This document shows positions 23,828 to 35,481 of a DNA stretch of 64,000 nt, one piece after another. The stretch lies in assembly GCA_007258455.2 (NCBI GenBank), contig VDFB02000003.1, forward strand, positions 40,985,986-41,049,985, written 5' to 3'. Under the pieces are notes generated by a model that was not told the origin of the DNA, made no database searches, and saw nothing but the letters and a program-made list of their open reading frames with translations. Origin of the DNA: Sequoia sempervirens (lineage: Eukaryota; Streptophyta; Pinopsida; Cupressales; Cupressaceae). Position numbers and translations under genes: made by a program. The number at the start of each line of letters is the position of its first letter. Position 1 is the first letter of the stretch.

Positions 23828-25180
23828 TATCAAATATTTTTTAATGGAGACCGATCATTGCTCTATTACCAGCTCTTGGTCATAAAGCGGGCCCCGCACG
23901 AAGCCATTGCTGACTTCAATGCTCAGTTCCATACAAGTTGGCAAAGGATTCAAGTTGATATCCACTCGCCACTAGATCTGGAATTCATGTTCTACCTGAA
24001 GTCCATCAATCCCGACATTTCAATGATGATTCAATCCCTCAGCAGAACTATGCTACCAGGTGCATATAGCATCACTATCAAAGCGGAGAACAATTTGATA
24101 GATGCCAGGAAATTACTGCCTCAGCCCATCATTCCTATATTCCCTGAGCTATCAGTTCCTACCCAAGAGATTCCTTCTACTAGCGCATCAGCTCCTCCCC
24201 AATCCATGTACATGTACCCAAGTGCAAAAGGCTTCCTCTACATCTGGCTCTTCAAAGGAGGAGATCAATGAGTTCAAAGAAATGTTGTAGACTATTGTTA
24301 ATGAGATAACTATTATCAAGCACAACCGGGCCACACCTCCAAAGCCTACCTACCAAAATTATCAAGGTAGAAGGTTGTCTTACCAACAAAACTAGTTCCA
24401 AGGAGGCACTCAGACCAATCTATAGGTGCAAAAAATGAATCAAATGGTACCGGTACCCACTCCACTACAAAGCACTAATCTAAGTTTGGACAGAGAGTTG
24501 ATTGTAGGAAAAAACAACTTAGTGCACAACACCAACCACTAGTGCTTCCCTTGCGGCGATTCACATATTCCTCAAAATTTTCCACACAGAAACCTACAAC
24601 AAAAGGTGGCAGAGCAGCACAGCCAAGCTACAATGTTAGACCCCGAAAGGTATCTGTATACCTCTTCACAAATGGACAATGTGATGCTCACTACGAAAAT
24701 GCAAAGGATGTCACTAGAGCAAGAAGCGAGCATCACCCCCAACCACACACTCTTCTTATGGATGGAAGAAGAAGAAGCAGTGTTTTCCAATGATACATCC
24801 ACATCTAAAACATCGTAGGTACAATCTGATTGCAACACTTGATCAAAGAGGAGATTTACGGGCGAACCAGTTGTCCTGCAACTAGTCAATTTGCAACCCA
24901 AAGGTACCTTTGAGTAGATACATAGTACCTCGACAGTAATGCCACAATATCAACCATGGAAGGAGATTATTATGACAAGAGCAAAGGAGGAGAAATCTCT
25001 AAATCTCCCACTATTCAATGTAGTGGAACAATTGAAGAAATCAACCGCTAACGTGTCTCTGTGGGATATCCTAGCCATCCCAGAACAAAAGACGCTACTA
25101 CAGAAAGCTCTCCAGGAAGACGTAAGCTCGGCACCGACGGAGCAATTTCCCAAAGTAAAGGTGTTGATCAACCATCTCCT
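23828..25180 (+). pseudogene. Element A Gag, C-terminal part, resuming after element B
   Basis: The frame opens FYQIFFNGDRSLLYYQLL, then PHEAIADFNAQFHTSW, the blocks expected right after STWDELNEPL, which ends at 4620. A frameshift near 24225 leads to EEINEFKEML and NYQGRRLSYQQ. A zinc knuckle (CFPCGDSHIPQN) has lost its last Cys. Near 25050 the frame shows NVSLWDILAIPEQKTLLQKAL, a block seen before the protease in many Tat polyproteins. Several stops are present. Confidence 0.85.
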
Positions 25181-25849
25181 GCCAAAGTTCTTATGAATAA
25201 CACAGGGGAAGCCCCTGTTGAGGTAAGAGATAAGCCAAAGCCTCAACCCTTCTTCTTAACACTCACTGTAGGGGAGAAATTATTGCATAATGTCATGATT
25301 GATTTTGGTGCTAGCACCATAGTTATGCCTAAACAAATAGTTGAGGCTTTAAGACTCAACTATGAACCCTTGAAAAGAGGAGTGATGCAGCTTGATGGAA
25401 ACAAAGTCGAAACCGTAGGCGTCATCAAGTAACTTCCCTTGACTCTATTTGCTTTCCCTAGTATCACCGTGTCGCAAGACACTATGATCATAGATGTTCC
25501 CCTCATATTCGGCCTTTGTCTATCTTGATAATTTACTTCAAAAGTGGGTGGATAAATTTCCTTGGATTGGTCGCATTTGATCCTTAAAACTAAGCATGGT
25601 GCGAAAATGAAGATAGAATCTAAAGCTTTACATTTGGAGCATGTAGTCGATGAAGCCATGATCAATTTTGAAGCCACGCATACCTTTATCACCAAGCAAG
25701 AAATGTATTGCGCTGAGCTACTAGAAGGTGAAAAGGTGACCGGAGATTGGGATGATCAAGAAGATGCTCTCTTGAGTGAACATATAGATACTGACCCTTT
25801 CAGCAACTACTATGCTACTGAGTTAGGCACCTATGTCATCTACAATTAA
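25181..25849 (+). pseudogene. Element A protease region
   Basis: An aspartic protease of the retroviral type cuts the polyprotein. The frame shows PQPFFLTLTVGEKLLHNVMI, then DFGASTIVMPKQIVE in place of the usual D-[ST/G]-G-AS, so Asp is kept, and LKRGVMQLDGNKVETVG. A TAA at 25430-25432 and stops near 25528 interrupt it. From here to 29350 the same frame continues without any frameshift. Confidence 0.75.
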
Positions 25850-26374
25850 GCTCAAGTGCTCCCAAAGGTTTCCAGAAGATCCAAAAATTATCTAGCCTTT
25901 GAATTGTGGACATTGTAGTTTGACGAAGCAAGATGCAAGAATGGCGTAGGAGTTGGCATATGTTTAATATCTCCACAAAATGAAAATAAACTGAGGTATT
26001 TCCGCTTCCAATTCACTTGCTTGAGCAATGAAGCTGAATAGGAAGGACTAGTGCAAGCTATCAACCTTGTGGAACAGATGGGCATTAAGCAATTGATGGT
26101 GTTCAAAGATTCTGAACTAGTAGTTAATCAAGTCTAAGGTGTCTTTGCAGCCAAGAATATCTGCATGTGATCTTATAGACACCGAGTTTGGGACCTGATC
26201 AAGGGTTTTGAAGCCTTCAACATTTAGACAGTGCCCCGAGAATAGAATGCAGATGTGGATCACATGGCGTCAATCAGATCTTAGTTTGATCTCGCCTCCA
26301 ATATGATTTACAACAAACACGCCATATGGGTAATAGTCCGACCAGAGATTCCAGACAATGACCAAAGTTGATAA
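25850..26374 (+). pseudogene. Element A archaeal-type RNase H, located between protease and RT
   Basis: The frame encodes FDEARCKNGVGVGICLISP, FRFQFTCLSNEAE, VEQMGIKQLMVFKDSELVVN, then VWDLIKGFEAFNI and NADVDHMA. These are the successive blocks of an aRNH domain, with Asp, Glu and Asp of the active site visible. TAG replaces the Tyr-like position after NEAE, and six or more other stops occur. The domain lies before RT in the same uninterrupted frame, whereas in element B it lies after RNase H. The order is therefore original and not a later rearrangement of this copy. Confidence 0.85.
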
Positions 26375-27470
26375 GTGTTTGACAATGATGAACACATTGC
26401 CTCATTCATCCAGCAGTCAGGAGAGTTTGTTGACCAACTCCAACCGAAGATTGTTGAGGCCTATGAAGGACAGATCATCCAACTGAAATCTAACAAGCTT
26501 CCAAAAGGATTAGTCATGCTCGAAAACCTTTTCAATTGTGACGATGCAAGAAATGACAAGAAGAAGTTTGTAGTAGACAAAAGTGACTATGCAGACTTGC
26601 AGGTCAAGAATGGAAGAAAGCTCAAAGTCGGGAAGGACGTCTTGCATCATGATAAAGAAAGACTTATCAACTTCTATGATAAATATGAAGGAGTGGTGTC
26701 CTGGTCATACAACGACCTCAGAGGATATGATCCTGATATCATTCAGCACACAATAGAGTTGGCGGAAGGTGCAAATCCCATCCACCAAAAAAAAAGACCA
26801 GTCAATCCCAAGATTGAAGCACTTATGGCATAAGAATTAACAAAGCTTATCCAGTTGCGAATTGTCTTCTCGATCAAGAAGAGCACATGGGTATCCAATT
26901 TGGTTTTGGTCTGAAAGAAAAATGGAGATATTCACCTATGTGTGGACTTTCGAGACCTAAACAGAGCATCCTTGAAGGATCATTACCCACTACCTTTGAT
27001 GGATTCAATCTTGCAAATGTTTGCAAGATTGGAGATGTTCTCCATGTTGGATGGTTTCTTCGGTTACAATCAAATACGGTTCAAAGAGGAGGATCAACAT
27101 AAGAAAACATTCACTACCAAGTGGGGTATATTTGCATACACTAAAATGTTGTTTGGCCTCTCAAATGCAAGAGCTACCTTTCAACGGGCAATGGATATCG
27201 CTTTCAGTGAATTAATCAATAAGATTATCCTAATCTATTTAGATGATCTAACAATGTTCTCCAAATCCAAGGATGATCATTTTGATCACCTTGAGATGGT
27301 GTTCAAAAAATGCCAAGAGTTCAGGATATCCCTGAACCCAAAAAAATGTGTCTTCGGAGTACCACAAGGCAAACTACTTGGGAACATAGTTTCCAAAGAA
27401 GGAATTTCAATTGATCCTGAACGGGTGAAATAAATCATAGAGCTTCCTCTCCCGATCAATAAGTAAAGCG
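26375..27470 (+). pseudogene. Element A reverse transcriptase
   Basis: A 150-residue linker (26375-26833) leads to the RT fingers and palm: TWVSNLVLV, GDIHLCVDFRDLNRASLKDH, MLDGFFGYNQIRFKEEDQHK, MLFGLSNARATFQRAMD and the catalytic YLDD at 27236-27247, followed by LNPKKCVFGVPQGKLLG. The catalytic residues are intact; only stops (TAA at 26831, TGA near 26911, TAA at 27431) break it. The length agrees with a gypsy RT. Confidence 0.9.
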
Positions 27471-28260
27471 TTCAATCCTTCTTGGGAAAGGTAAATTTCA
27501 TTAGCAAATTTATTTATGATTTTGTAGGAATAATCAGGCCAATTACCCTAATGCTGAAAAAGGATCAAATATTAAAATGGACAAAAAAATCCAAATGAGC
27601 CTTTGAGAAGGTCAAGGATGCTATCTCTTCCACTCCTGATCTAGTTAACCCAGACCTATCAAAGGACTTTATAATGTATGTATTTAGTAGCAAGTCAAGC
27701 ATTGCTACTGTCTTAACAAGGAAAGATAACAAGGGAAAGGGAGAAAATCTTATAGCATTTCACTCTCGAACCCTAAAGGAATATGAAACGAACTACAATT
27801 TTGTAGAAAGGTAGGCATTTTCCATAGTTAAGGGACTCAAGAAGTTCTGAAACCTAATCTCTTGCAATAAGGTGATTGTATATGTTGCACATTCTAGTGT
27901 GCGTGAATACATCATGGAAGGAGAAATCACTAAGAAAAAATCCAATTGGATCACCAAGATCCTTAAGTATGACATTGAGGTCAAACCTACCAAGACTATT
28001 CGGGGAAGAGGATTGTGCGAGTATCTTGCACGTGAGGAAGAAATGACCCTTGAAGAAGAGCAGCCAGAACTAGTCCTAACAAACGAGTTAGAGTCTAAAG
28101 GTTGTTGGCTGGTAGAAAAAGTGAGGTTTATGCATATAGGAAAGTATCTATTGGGCCTTCCTTCTCATAAAAGGAGATTCTACCAGCTGCAAAATAGCGG
28201 GTTCGTGCTCGTCGAAGGGATTTGGTTCAAAATAAATTTCAACGGTGTTCTATTATGATG
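27471..28260 (+). pseudogene. Element A RNase H (gypsy type) and connecting region
   Basis: SFLGKVNFISKFI and LVNPDLSKDFIMYVFSSKS mark the connection and RNase H start. NLIAFHSRTLKEYETNYNF is the classical block around the catalytic Glu. NWITKILKYDIEVKPTKTI and GLCEYLA end the domain. The expected E in NF.ER is followed by a stop. It stays in frame with RT and integrase. Confidence 0.85.
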
Positions 28261-29350
28261 TGTCACCACAGAGCAAGCAAAAAGGATCCTCGACATTTAC
28301 CACAGCAATCCCGCAGGTGGAAATTTCTTCAAAAAAACAACTGCCATCAAAATCATGTGTGTGGGGTACTTTTGGATGAGGCTATTCAATGATTCCCACT
28401 CCTTGGTGAAAACTTGCAAAGAATGTCAATTTTTGGCCGGAAGAAAAAAGAATTCTACAATGCCCCTCAATCTGATAGTATTTGATGAACCATTCATGCA
28501 ATGGGGTTTAGACTTCATCGGAATGATCAACCCAACCTCCAATGCAGGACACAAATAGATCTTAACAGCCACAGATTACTTCACGAGATGGACTGAAGTG
28601 CCACTCAAAAATGCGACAGAGGCAGAGATAGGGGATTTCCTAGAGGAACTGGTGGTGAGACTTGGCCCACTCAAAACTATCATCTCTGACAATGCTAAGG
28701 CCTTCCTAGGCTCCAAGGTAATTCAATTCACACTTACACATGGAATATTCCTTAAAACATTGTCAAATTACTACTCACAGAGGAATGGCCTAGCTGAATC
28801 AACAAACAAGAATTTGGTTTGACTCCTCAAAAGAATTAGGTCAGAATATCAAAGAGAGTGGCACAAAAATCTCCGAACAACACTCTAGGCGGACCACATA
28901 ACTCCAAAGAAAGTCCTTAATACTTCGTTGTATGAGCTAGTTTATGGAAAAGAGGCATTATTTCCTATCTCTATGGAGATTTTGGCACTGCAATTGCTAA
29001 AATCTCTCAAAGTAGAACAAAACAGCGTAATGGAGGTACGGTTAGCCGAGTTGCTAGAAGTACAAGAAAAAAGGGAAAAGTCCCTAACCGCCATGACTAA
29101 CCACCAACAAGTGGTTAATAGGTGGTTTGACAAGAAAGCGTCCAACCAAGGCCTAAAGTGTGGAGACTTGGTGCTTAAGTTTAACGAAAGGGCCGCAAAG
29201 TCAGGTCAGCATGGAAAGTTTGACAGCCTTTGGGAAGGACCAATCGGGATAATTCAATGCAAGGAGGACAATGCATACGAGTTAGAGACTATGGAAGAAG
29301 AATCATTGGGGATTCCAGTCAATGGAATTCATTTGAAATTATTCAATTAG
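28261..29350 (+). pseudogene. Element A integrase
   Basis: The zinc finger (YHSNPAGG, HSLVKTCKECQFLAGR) is followed by the core. QWGLDFIGMINPTSNAGHK holds the first Asp, TIISDNAKAFLG the second, and RNGLAESTNKNLV the Glu, so the catalytic triad is intact. The C-terminal part (DLVLKFNERAAKS, KFDSLWEGPIGI) ends at the stop at 29348-29350. The frame contains three stops and no shift, so it is better preserved than integrase of element B. Confidence 0.9.
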
Positions 29351-29803
29351 GCTTGCTTTTCATATTCATGTAAATATGTAAATATGCTTTTCCCTCCTTT
29401 CCCTTTTTGTTTTGTTGGCTGGTCTTTTTATTTTATCCTATGGTTTGTGGCGAAAAGAAACAGTGACCCATTATTGCAGAGAGTAAAGGAAATAAACTCA
29501 TAGCTAAACAGAGCAAAAATTAAACACCCACATGCAAAATCGAGATTCATACATACATGTTGGAAGAGAAAAATAACCCAGTTGTAGAACCAGGAGAAGA
29601 CAACAAGATAATTATAACGACATATTTTCATTATATATACTTTGATATTTACATTTTCAAAATGGCTCATAAGGCCACGTTTCCAAAAGTATATGTATTC
29701 TACTTCTGTTATATACTACGAAAAATCCTTTTCAGGCACATATACAAAAAGAGACTAATTACTATGAGCTTTTTGAAAACAAGAAAAAGAAAAACATAGG
29801 TCT
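29351..29803. other. Element A, short non-coding stretch after integrase
   Basis: AT-rich sequence with no convincing gene. It separates the sense integrase from the 3' end of the antisense ORF that follows. Confidence 0.5.
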
Positions 29804-30445
29804 TCAATTCATAGCGTGAGCAGCAGCAACGGATGCATCAATGGAAATGTCCACAATATCCTCATCCATGGGGACATCAGTAGCAGTAGCATCGTCCAAC
29901 AGTGCAAAGGCAGGAGGAGGAAACACCAAGTTCCTGAAATCCATGTACCAGTCGATGTCGTAGAACGGCACCACGTTGTAAATGTGGAACAGGAAGTGGT
30001 AGGCTCGAGTGACCCTCTGATGGTCCTCATATCACGTCTGGAGGTGAAAGCCACTCAGAAAAGGTAGCCATGGCACGACAGCATCCTCTTCTATAAACCT
30101 ACGAAGGTCACTCGCAGTCAGAATTCCCCCACCATATACAGCATTTGCAACAACCTCGCCAAGGTCGTTTAGGTATTTCTTGGGGAAAATTTCCTTCACC
30201 AAATGAAGAATTAGTGGCTTGGGAATTCCTATATCTAGCATGGAGGCAACAAAGTGCGATCACACATCAGTGTTAACTCGATACTTTTCCTCGTACTCGA
30301 GGAAGTCTCGTCCCAAGACCCACTTTATGGTTATAATGGATAGTGAATGCTTTTTCTTTATCATTCTCTTTAACCGCCTGGTAGAAATCTCTCCTAGGAA
30401 GGAAATTTGGGACTTGTGTGACACTAGCCTAATTGGGGTATTCAT
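29804..30445 (-). pseudogene. Antisense ORF of element A, unknown product
   Basis: The minus strand holds a 214-codon frame from an ATG at 30445 to a TGA at 29804-29806, broken by only two TGA codons, both in a context that suggests CGA to TGA change. The product would begin with a basic stretch (RRLKRMIKKKHS). Its middle contains KPLILHLVKEIFPKKYLN and VVPWLPFLSGFHLQT, and YNVVPFYDIDWYMDF is rich in aromatic residues. It ends in an acidic tail (DVPMDEDIVDISIDA). I do not recognise a family. Frame integrity over 640 bases beside much-decayed neighbours argues that it was a real gene of the element. Confidence 0.55.
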
Positions 30446-31293
30446 CTTATCAGACCTTCTGCAAATACTTTAGAACTATCCCTGCAAAGCACCTAAGTCT
30501 AGCCTATGAGAATGCTACGCAACTGCAAATACTAAACTACTAGGCCAATTACCTAACACCAATTTTGCTCAAATCGCTAAGTGTGATTTCACAACTGTGA
30601 AGAGGCTCATTTATAGAAAAAGTGAGAAAAGATGTGGTAATTTGCTTGCCATAAACGTGATATTAATCAAGTACCAACTTGAAAGTTGTGCCCAATCTTG
30701 CTCAAATTTCCTGCCCACTTGTGTTTGCTAAGTACGATTTGTTGCGTGCAAAACTGACGAGGGCTAATTAATTAGCTTAAGTTATTGGCAACAATCGGTG
30801 GTATTATGCATGGCCAAGGACCGAGGTGTCATCCTCCAAGTATTTTTCTTATTCCAAGGTAGAACTCGTATCTTTTCAAATATTGAGTGCATCTTCAGCC
30901 TAATCATTCTTTTTAAGATATTAATTTCCAACGCATACGCAGGCTTAAGCTTCTTGCAAGGTGTTAGCTCAAGTTCTAAGAAAATTGCATTGTACAGGAA
31001 ATTGCTAATTATATTTATGAATCCTTATCAAATCAAAATGGCAAGTAATTCATCTCACACAAGTCAAAGGGTCGGCGGTACATATCGCATTAAATGCAAA
31101 AAAGGTGGTTCTCATCTACCACCTTGAGAAAAGATCGCTAAAATATTGCATGTAAAAGTTTTAAAGCACTTAAAAGTTTTCTTTTAAGAATGCAACTGAA
31201 AGCAGAAAGAAAAAAGTTCTAAGAGCATAGCCAGAGTCGAAGTAAAATTGTAGAAGAATTCAAGCTAAGCAGAAAGCTTCCCGCAAATTAGCA
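30446..31293. other. Element A spacer between two accessory ORFs
   Basis: No ORF of note. It lies between the 5' ends of the antisense ORF and the sense accessory ORF, so it would be the place for a divergent promoter. I could not pick out a convincing TATA box for either. Confidence 0.4.
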
Positions 31294-33444
31294 ATGGCAG
31301 AAAGTTCAAGCCAGGGAGTTAGTCCAGTAGCAATGCAAGAATTAGCTAAAGCTCTACGAAGAGCACCGACGGTTAATGTCTTTGAAGATATTTCATATGT
31401 TATGCTGGGAATTCCTGACAAGCCAGAATGGGCAAACACAAGGTAGCTGGACAAGCCCAAAATTTACAGAGACCAAAGCTTAGTTCATGAAGATTGGGAT
31501 AATGTCCATGATCCCTTTCTTGCAAGAAACCCCAAAGGATTGAGGGAAGTAGCCTAAGCATGAATGAAGGTTTCCAGGAGGCCAATGTCGACTGTAGAAA
31601 AGATATGGTTCAGTGGGTTTCCTCAGTATATGGTCTCATATGTGCACTACTACCTAGAGTTGGTAGATGCAGCCACTAGGCGTTTCAATCCAAGTACCAA
31701 CACTATTGAGGGCCAAACTCTTTCAGTTAACATAAGCCCGACAGCCATCTAGAACATGTTGTGCATTCCAAACCCTGTGTAAAGAGGGATGAAAGTGGAG
31801 ACATTCAGTCCCAAACAAGGAAATGAGATATGGAGCACCAGGAATAAGGCTCTAGAGTTTTTCAATGAAGAAACTAGAAGAATTGAGGCATAATGTGGGA
31901 AGCTGCCAGTAATTCCTGCTCTGCATGGTGCTTTCAAGGAAGACCTACAAGATGCCTTTTCAATGATGGCATTTTTTTTCAATCTGGACATTGACCAAGA
32001 GGTGCAGTCTTTTCAATTGGGCCCATCTTTCAAATTCCGCTATCAAAAATCTTATTTCTAGTATGATTTTGGAGAATTCCTGTCAAAGAAGATGTTAGAG
32101 AAAATTAACAAGTACCCAATTGAACGAAAGTTTAGATTTGTCTCTTATCTTGCTTATATGTTCTTATACCAAAACCCTGATTTCTTTGTTGAGCGTAGGG
32201 AGTTGTCTATCTTTAAGAAGGGTAGGAAAAAACTAGTTTCTGTCTGGACCCCTCTCCTCTCTTCTCCTTTTGATTATTATGCATTTTCGGATCATTTCTT
32301 AACTCTAATTTTGCAAGATTTACTAGGAGAGGAGCATGCTAATAGGCTCACCTTGACTCAGATAGAATTTATGCAAAATTTCATTCCTAAATGTGATTGG
32401 TTTTTTAGAGCAGATTTTACATTCGTCCTAATGTGAGGCTTCACTGAAGAACCCTTATGCCTTCTGATATGTGTGACTAATTGAGTGTTGGTTATGGAAT
32501 TGTTCTAACAGGCGTGCATTATCGATATTACCTTTTGCAGCAGCAAAAAATTCAAGAGGAAGGGATTCTTCACTTGTTCACATACTTTCAAAATGGTGGC
32601 CATGAAAAAGAAGCATACACACCCACTTTTACAGGATAAACTAGCTCATTTAGGGTTAGTAATGATTTGCGACAAGTGGAAATACAACCCTTTCAATGAT
32701 TTACCATATGATCACCTCAAGGTAACCCATAGCTCTTAGCCTTATTGGGAGCGGAGATGCAACCCGCTAGAAGATAAAGGTGAATTATTGGTCGACCTGG
32801 TTCATATCCCCACTGAAGACAGTAGGCCACCATGGCATGGGTTCTATTTCCTAGTGGCAGATTATGATGAGAACCATAAAATGGGGAAGACTATGTACAA
32901 TAAGCTAAGGAATGAGGAAGAATGGACTATCGAAAAGATCAGAGCCTTTTGGATATATCGCTAGGAGATAAAATGGGTTGATGTACCTTATGATGACGTG
33001 ATGGAAGACAAAGAGTTTGAAAGGTTGTGGGATGAGGAGCACTCTACTTCCAACTCAAGCGATAGCGGTGGTGTTGGCCCCGATGAAGAAGAAGATCAAG
33101 CGGAAGAGGAAGTCGAGACATCAATATCCTCCACCTAGCAAAAGAGAAAGTCTAAAGGGCATTCTGCCTATGCCACTTCAAATGTGTGACTGAATGTGTT
33201 GCGAGCCTCACAAACACTAACGTGGTCCTCGAAAATAACAAGAGCACCCCAGTAGCAACAACCAGAAACTATAGAAATTGTGGAGATCGAAGACTCCCCA
33301 CTCGCTAAGCGGCCACACATTGAAGTTATTCCAAGCGAAGGACCACAAGGAGATGTTGCAAGCCAAGTGCTTGCAGAAGGCCAAGAACCCGAAGTAAGTA
33401 AGTAGCCAGTGACAAGCGAAGCGCCACCAACGTCCAGTCAATAG
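31294..33444 (+). pseudogene. Element A sense accessory ORF, first part, unknown globular protein with acidic end
   Basis: A single frame of 717 codons starts at the ATG at 31294 (MAESSSQGVSP). It carries about 17 stops but no frameshift at all. Visible blocks are FPQYMVSYVHYYLELVDAAT, EGQTLSVNISPTAI, FRFVSYLAYMFLYQNPDFF and LTQIEFMQNFIPKCDWFFRA. An acidic stretch SDSGGVGPDEEEDQAEEEV (near 33050-33110) comes near the end, with a KRKSKG basic patch after it. The pattern of a first globular block ending in S...I..ML.IP is reminiscent of the putative plant transposon protein domain found in 3' ORFs of Athila/Tat elements, but I cannot confirm it. A GT directly after 33444 could be a splice donor joining it to the second part. 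Confidence 0.6.
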
Positions 33445-33482
33445 GTAATTTTTGCTTTCATTTTCTTACTTCTCAATCTTTG

Positions 33483-35481
33483 ATGTCCTCTTCCATTCCC
33501 TCAATTCCCATTACTACAAGTGTCAGCCCTTCTTTATCTACCCCTATCGCAGTGTTTCCAAGAGGTTTCTCCCAATTCGCCCAAACTGGGCAATCTATCT
33601 TAACACCTTCGTGAACTTTAACGTCGACTGTCACTACTCAATATTTCCTCGCCTCTCTTGCTGAAAGCTCAGCCACCATTGGCACCCCTATTGCCTCTGC
33701 TACTTCGGGTCCGATCCAGCATGTCTAGCAAACAAACTCAATTGCGACTACCCCATCACCGCAACTAATGAGCACTTTCGCCAATTCGCAAACCGAACTA
33801 TGGCAAGTCCCCTTTTTCTCCCCAAAAACTATCAATCTCCTCCCAAAGAAAACGCAAGGGCTCACTATACGGTTATTTCCTTTTGCCCTGCCTCCCGGTG
33901 CACCTATTGCTGGTGAACTAGTTCAATCACCATCCAAATTCATATCTCGGGGAGAAGCCACAAAGAAAATGCGAGCCCTTAGGATCCAGTAGCGAAAAGA
34001 AAAAGATGATAAGTAGGCAGAATCCAAGGTATATACAGTTTACAATGAAGAGCAAAAAGTGTTGAATTTTGCCACCATGTACCCAAATGTTATCAAACCA
34101 TAGGGGGATATGCTCCTGGGCGATTACGACATGTATTCCATGGGACTTGATCTAACCGCAACCCGATCACAGAATAAGGTGGAACTCATGGAGGAAACGT
34201 AGCAGGTAGTAACGATCGACTTCTTGAAGTCTGACCATCAATTGAAGAAAAAGGAGCAGCTAAAGTTGGTGAAGGAATGAGTCATTTTCCTGGAGACAAA
34301 GGAAAAGTCACTAGAAGCAGAAGTTGTACACCTATCTGAAAAGGTGTGAACGGAGGAGTTAGAACAAAGAAAACTCTAGGAGAAACTCAATAAGTCCCAA
34401 TTTATTGACCCCATGCTGTTGACTAAGCTACTGGAAAGGAACCAAAAATATCAAAGCCAATTGACCTCCATAGAGCAAAGTCTACAACAAAAGGAGGAAG
34501 AGTTGGCAGCTCAAAGCGCTCTATACAAGTAGGAATTAGTAAAGAATCATAAGGACTTTGAGGATCGAAAGGCCCAGTTAGAGAAAGAGCTTCAAGAGAA
34601 AGTCCTCTCTTGACAGAGAATTGGCGAACCATGCACAGGCCGAAGAAAACTAGTGTAAAGAAATGAGCAGCTTTAGGGAGCAACTAGCATTCGTGGAAAG
34701 GAAAAATACAGAATTTGTAGAGGCCATTAACTCAAAGGATGCAGAGATCGCCTCTCTAAGGATCTCTCTCTAGGCCTTCTCTGCTCAGCCAGACCTCATC
34801 GCATTAGCCTGGCAGATATATATTTCTTATTGGGAAAAGATTAAAACTTTCTGCCTAACACTGCAGCCAATGCTCTGGTTCATCTCAAAGGAAACCAGAT
34901 TGAGCCAAGAGGTTCATAGAACAATTGAGCAATTCCCATGGTTCATCTCAGAGAAGGTTTTGGAAGCAAAGAGTCTGCTCACTAATCTATATTCGGTCTC
35001 TGATGAAGACTTGGCCAAGGCAGGGATCGAAGATTGGGATGCTACTACTCAAACAACAAACAAGTTCATTCATTGCCACTCGGCCTTGCAGCGGACTAAG
35101 GCAGCCGCAACTACCTTGAACCAGACAATAGAAGACATGCGGTAAAATTTCTCCTGGATGAGCGAGATGGGTCTACCATCTCCATTTTTTTAAGATGGGT
35201 TGAGAGCCATGGCCAAACAGATTGCAGAAAGAACTGGAGAGAAAGAGCTAGACCCAAACGCTTTCTAGAGTTTCAGCCATCCTACTGCAGCAGACATTGA
35301 AGGGGTCATCCAGCCTCTTGCACAGCTACTGTTCCATTGTGAAGCAGGGGTCAGTTTTCCTGATACGCTGCCTCATAAAGAAATGATTGACCTAGGCGGA
35401 GCACATGAGAATCTATGCAAAGTAGAGAGACCATTCGAAGACAACTGGTCACCTCTACAGGAAGCCCTTTTCAAGCTCTAA
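33483..35481 (+). pseudogene. Element A sense accessory ORF, second part, Ser/Pro-rich then coiled coil
   Basis: The frame opens at an ATG at 33483 with a Ser/Thr/Pro-rich region to about 33960. It continues into long heptad-like Lys/Glu/Gln/Leu-rich stretches (DHQLKKKEQLKLVKE; QSLQQKEEELAAQSALYK; FEDRKAQLEKELQEKV). One frameshift near 34612 moves it to the frame of the first part, with more coiled coil (SFREQLAFVERKNTEFVEA). A C-terminal region follows with FPWFISEKVLEAKSLL and LAKAGIEDWDATTQ. The stop is TAA at 35479-35481. It may be exon 2 of the preceding ORF or a separate gene. Function unknown; a self-associating structural protein is a guess. Confidence 0.55.
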
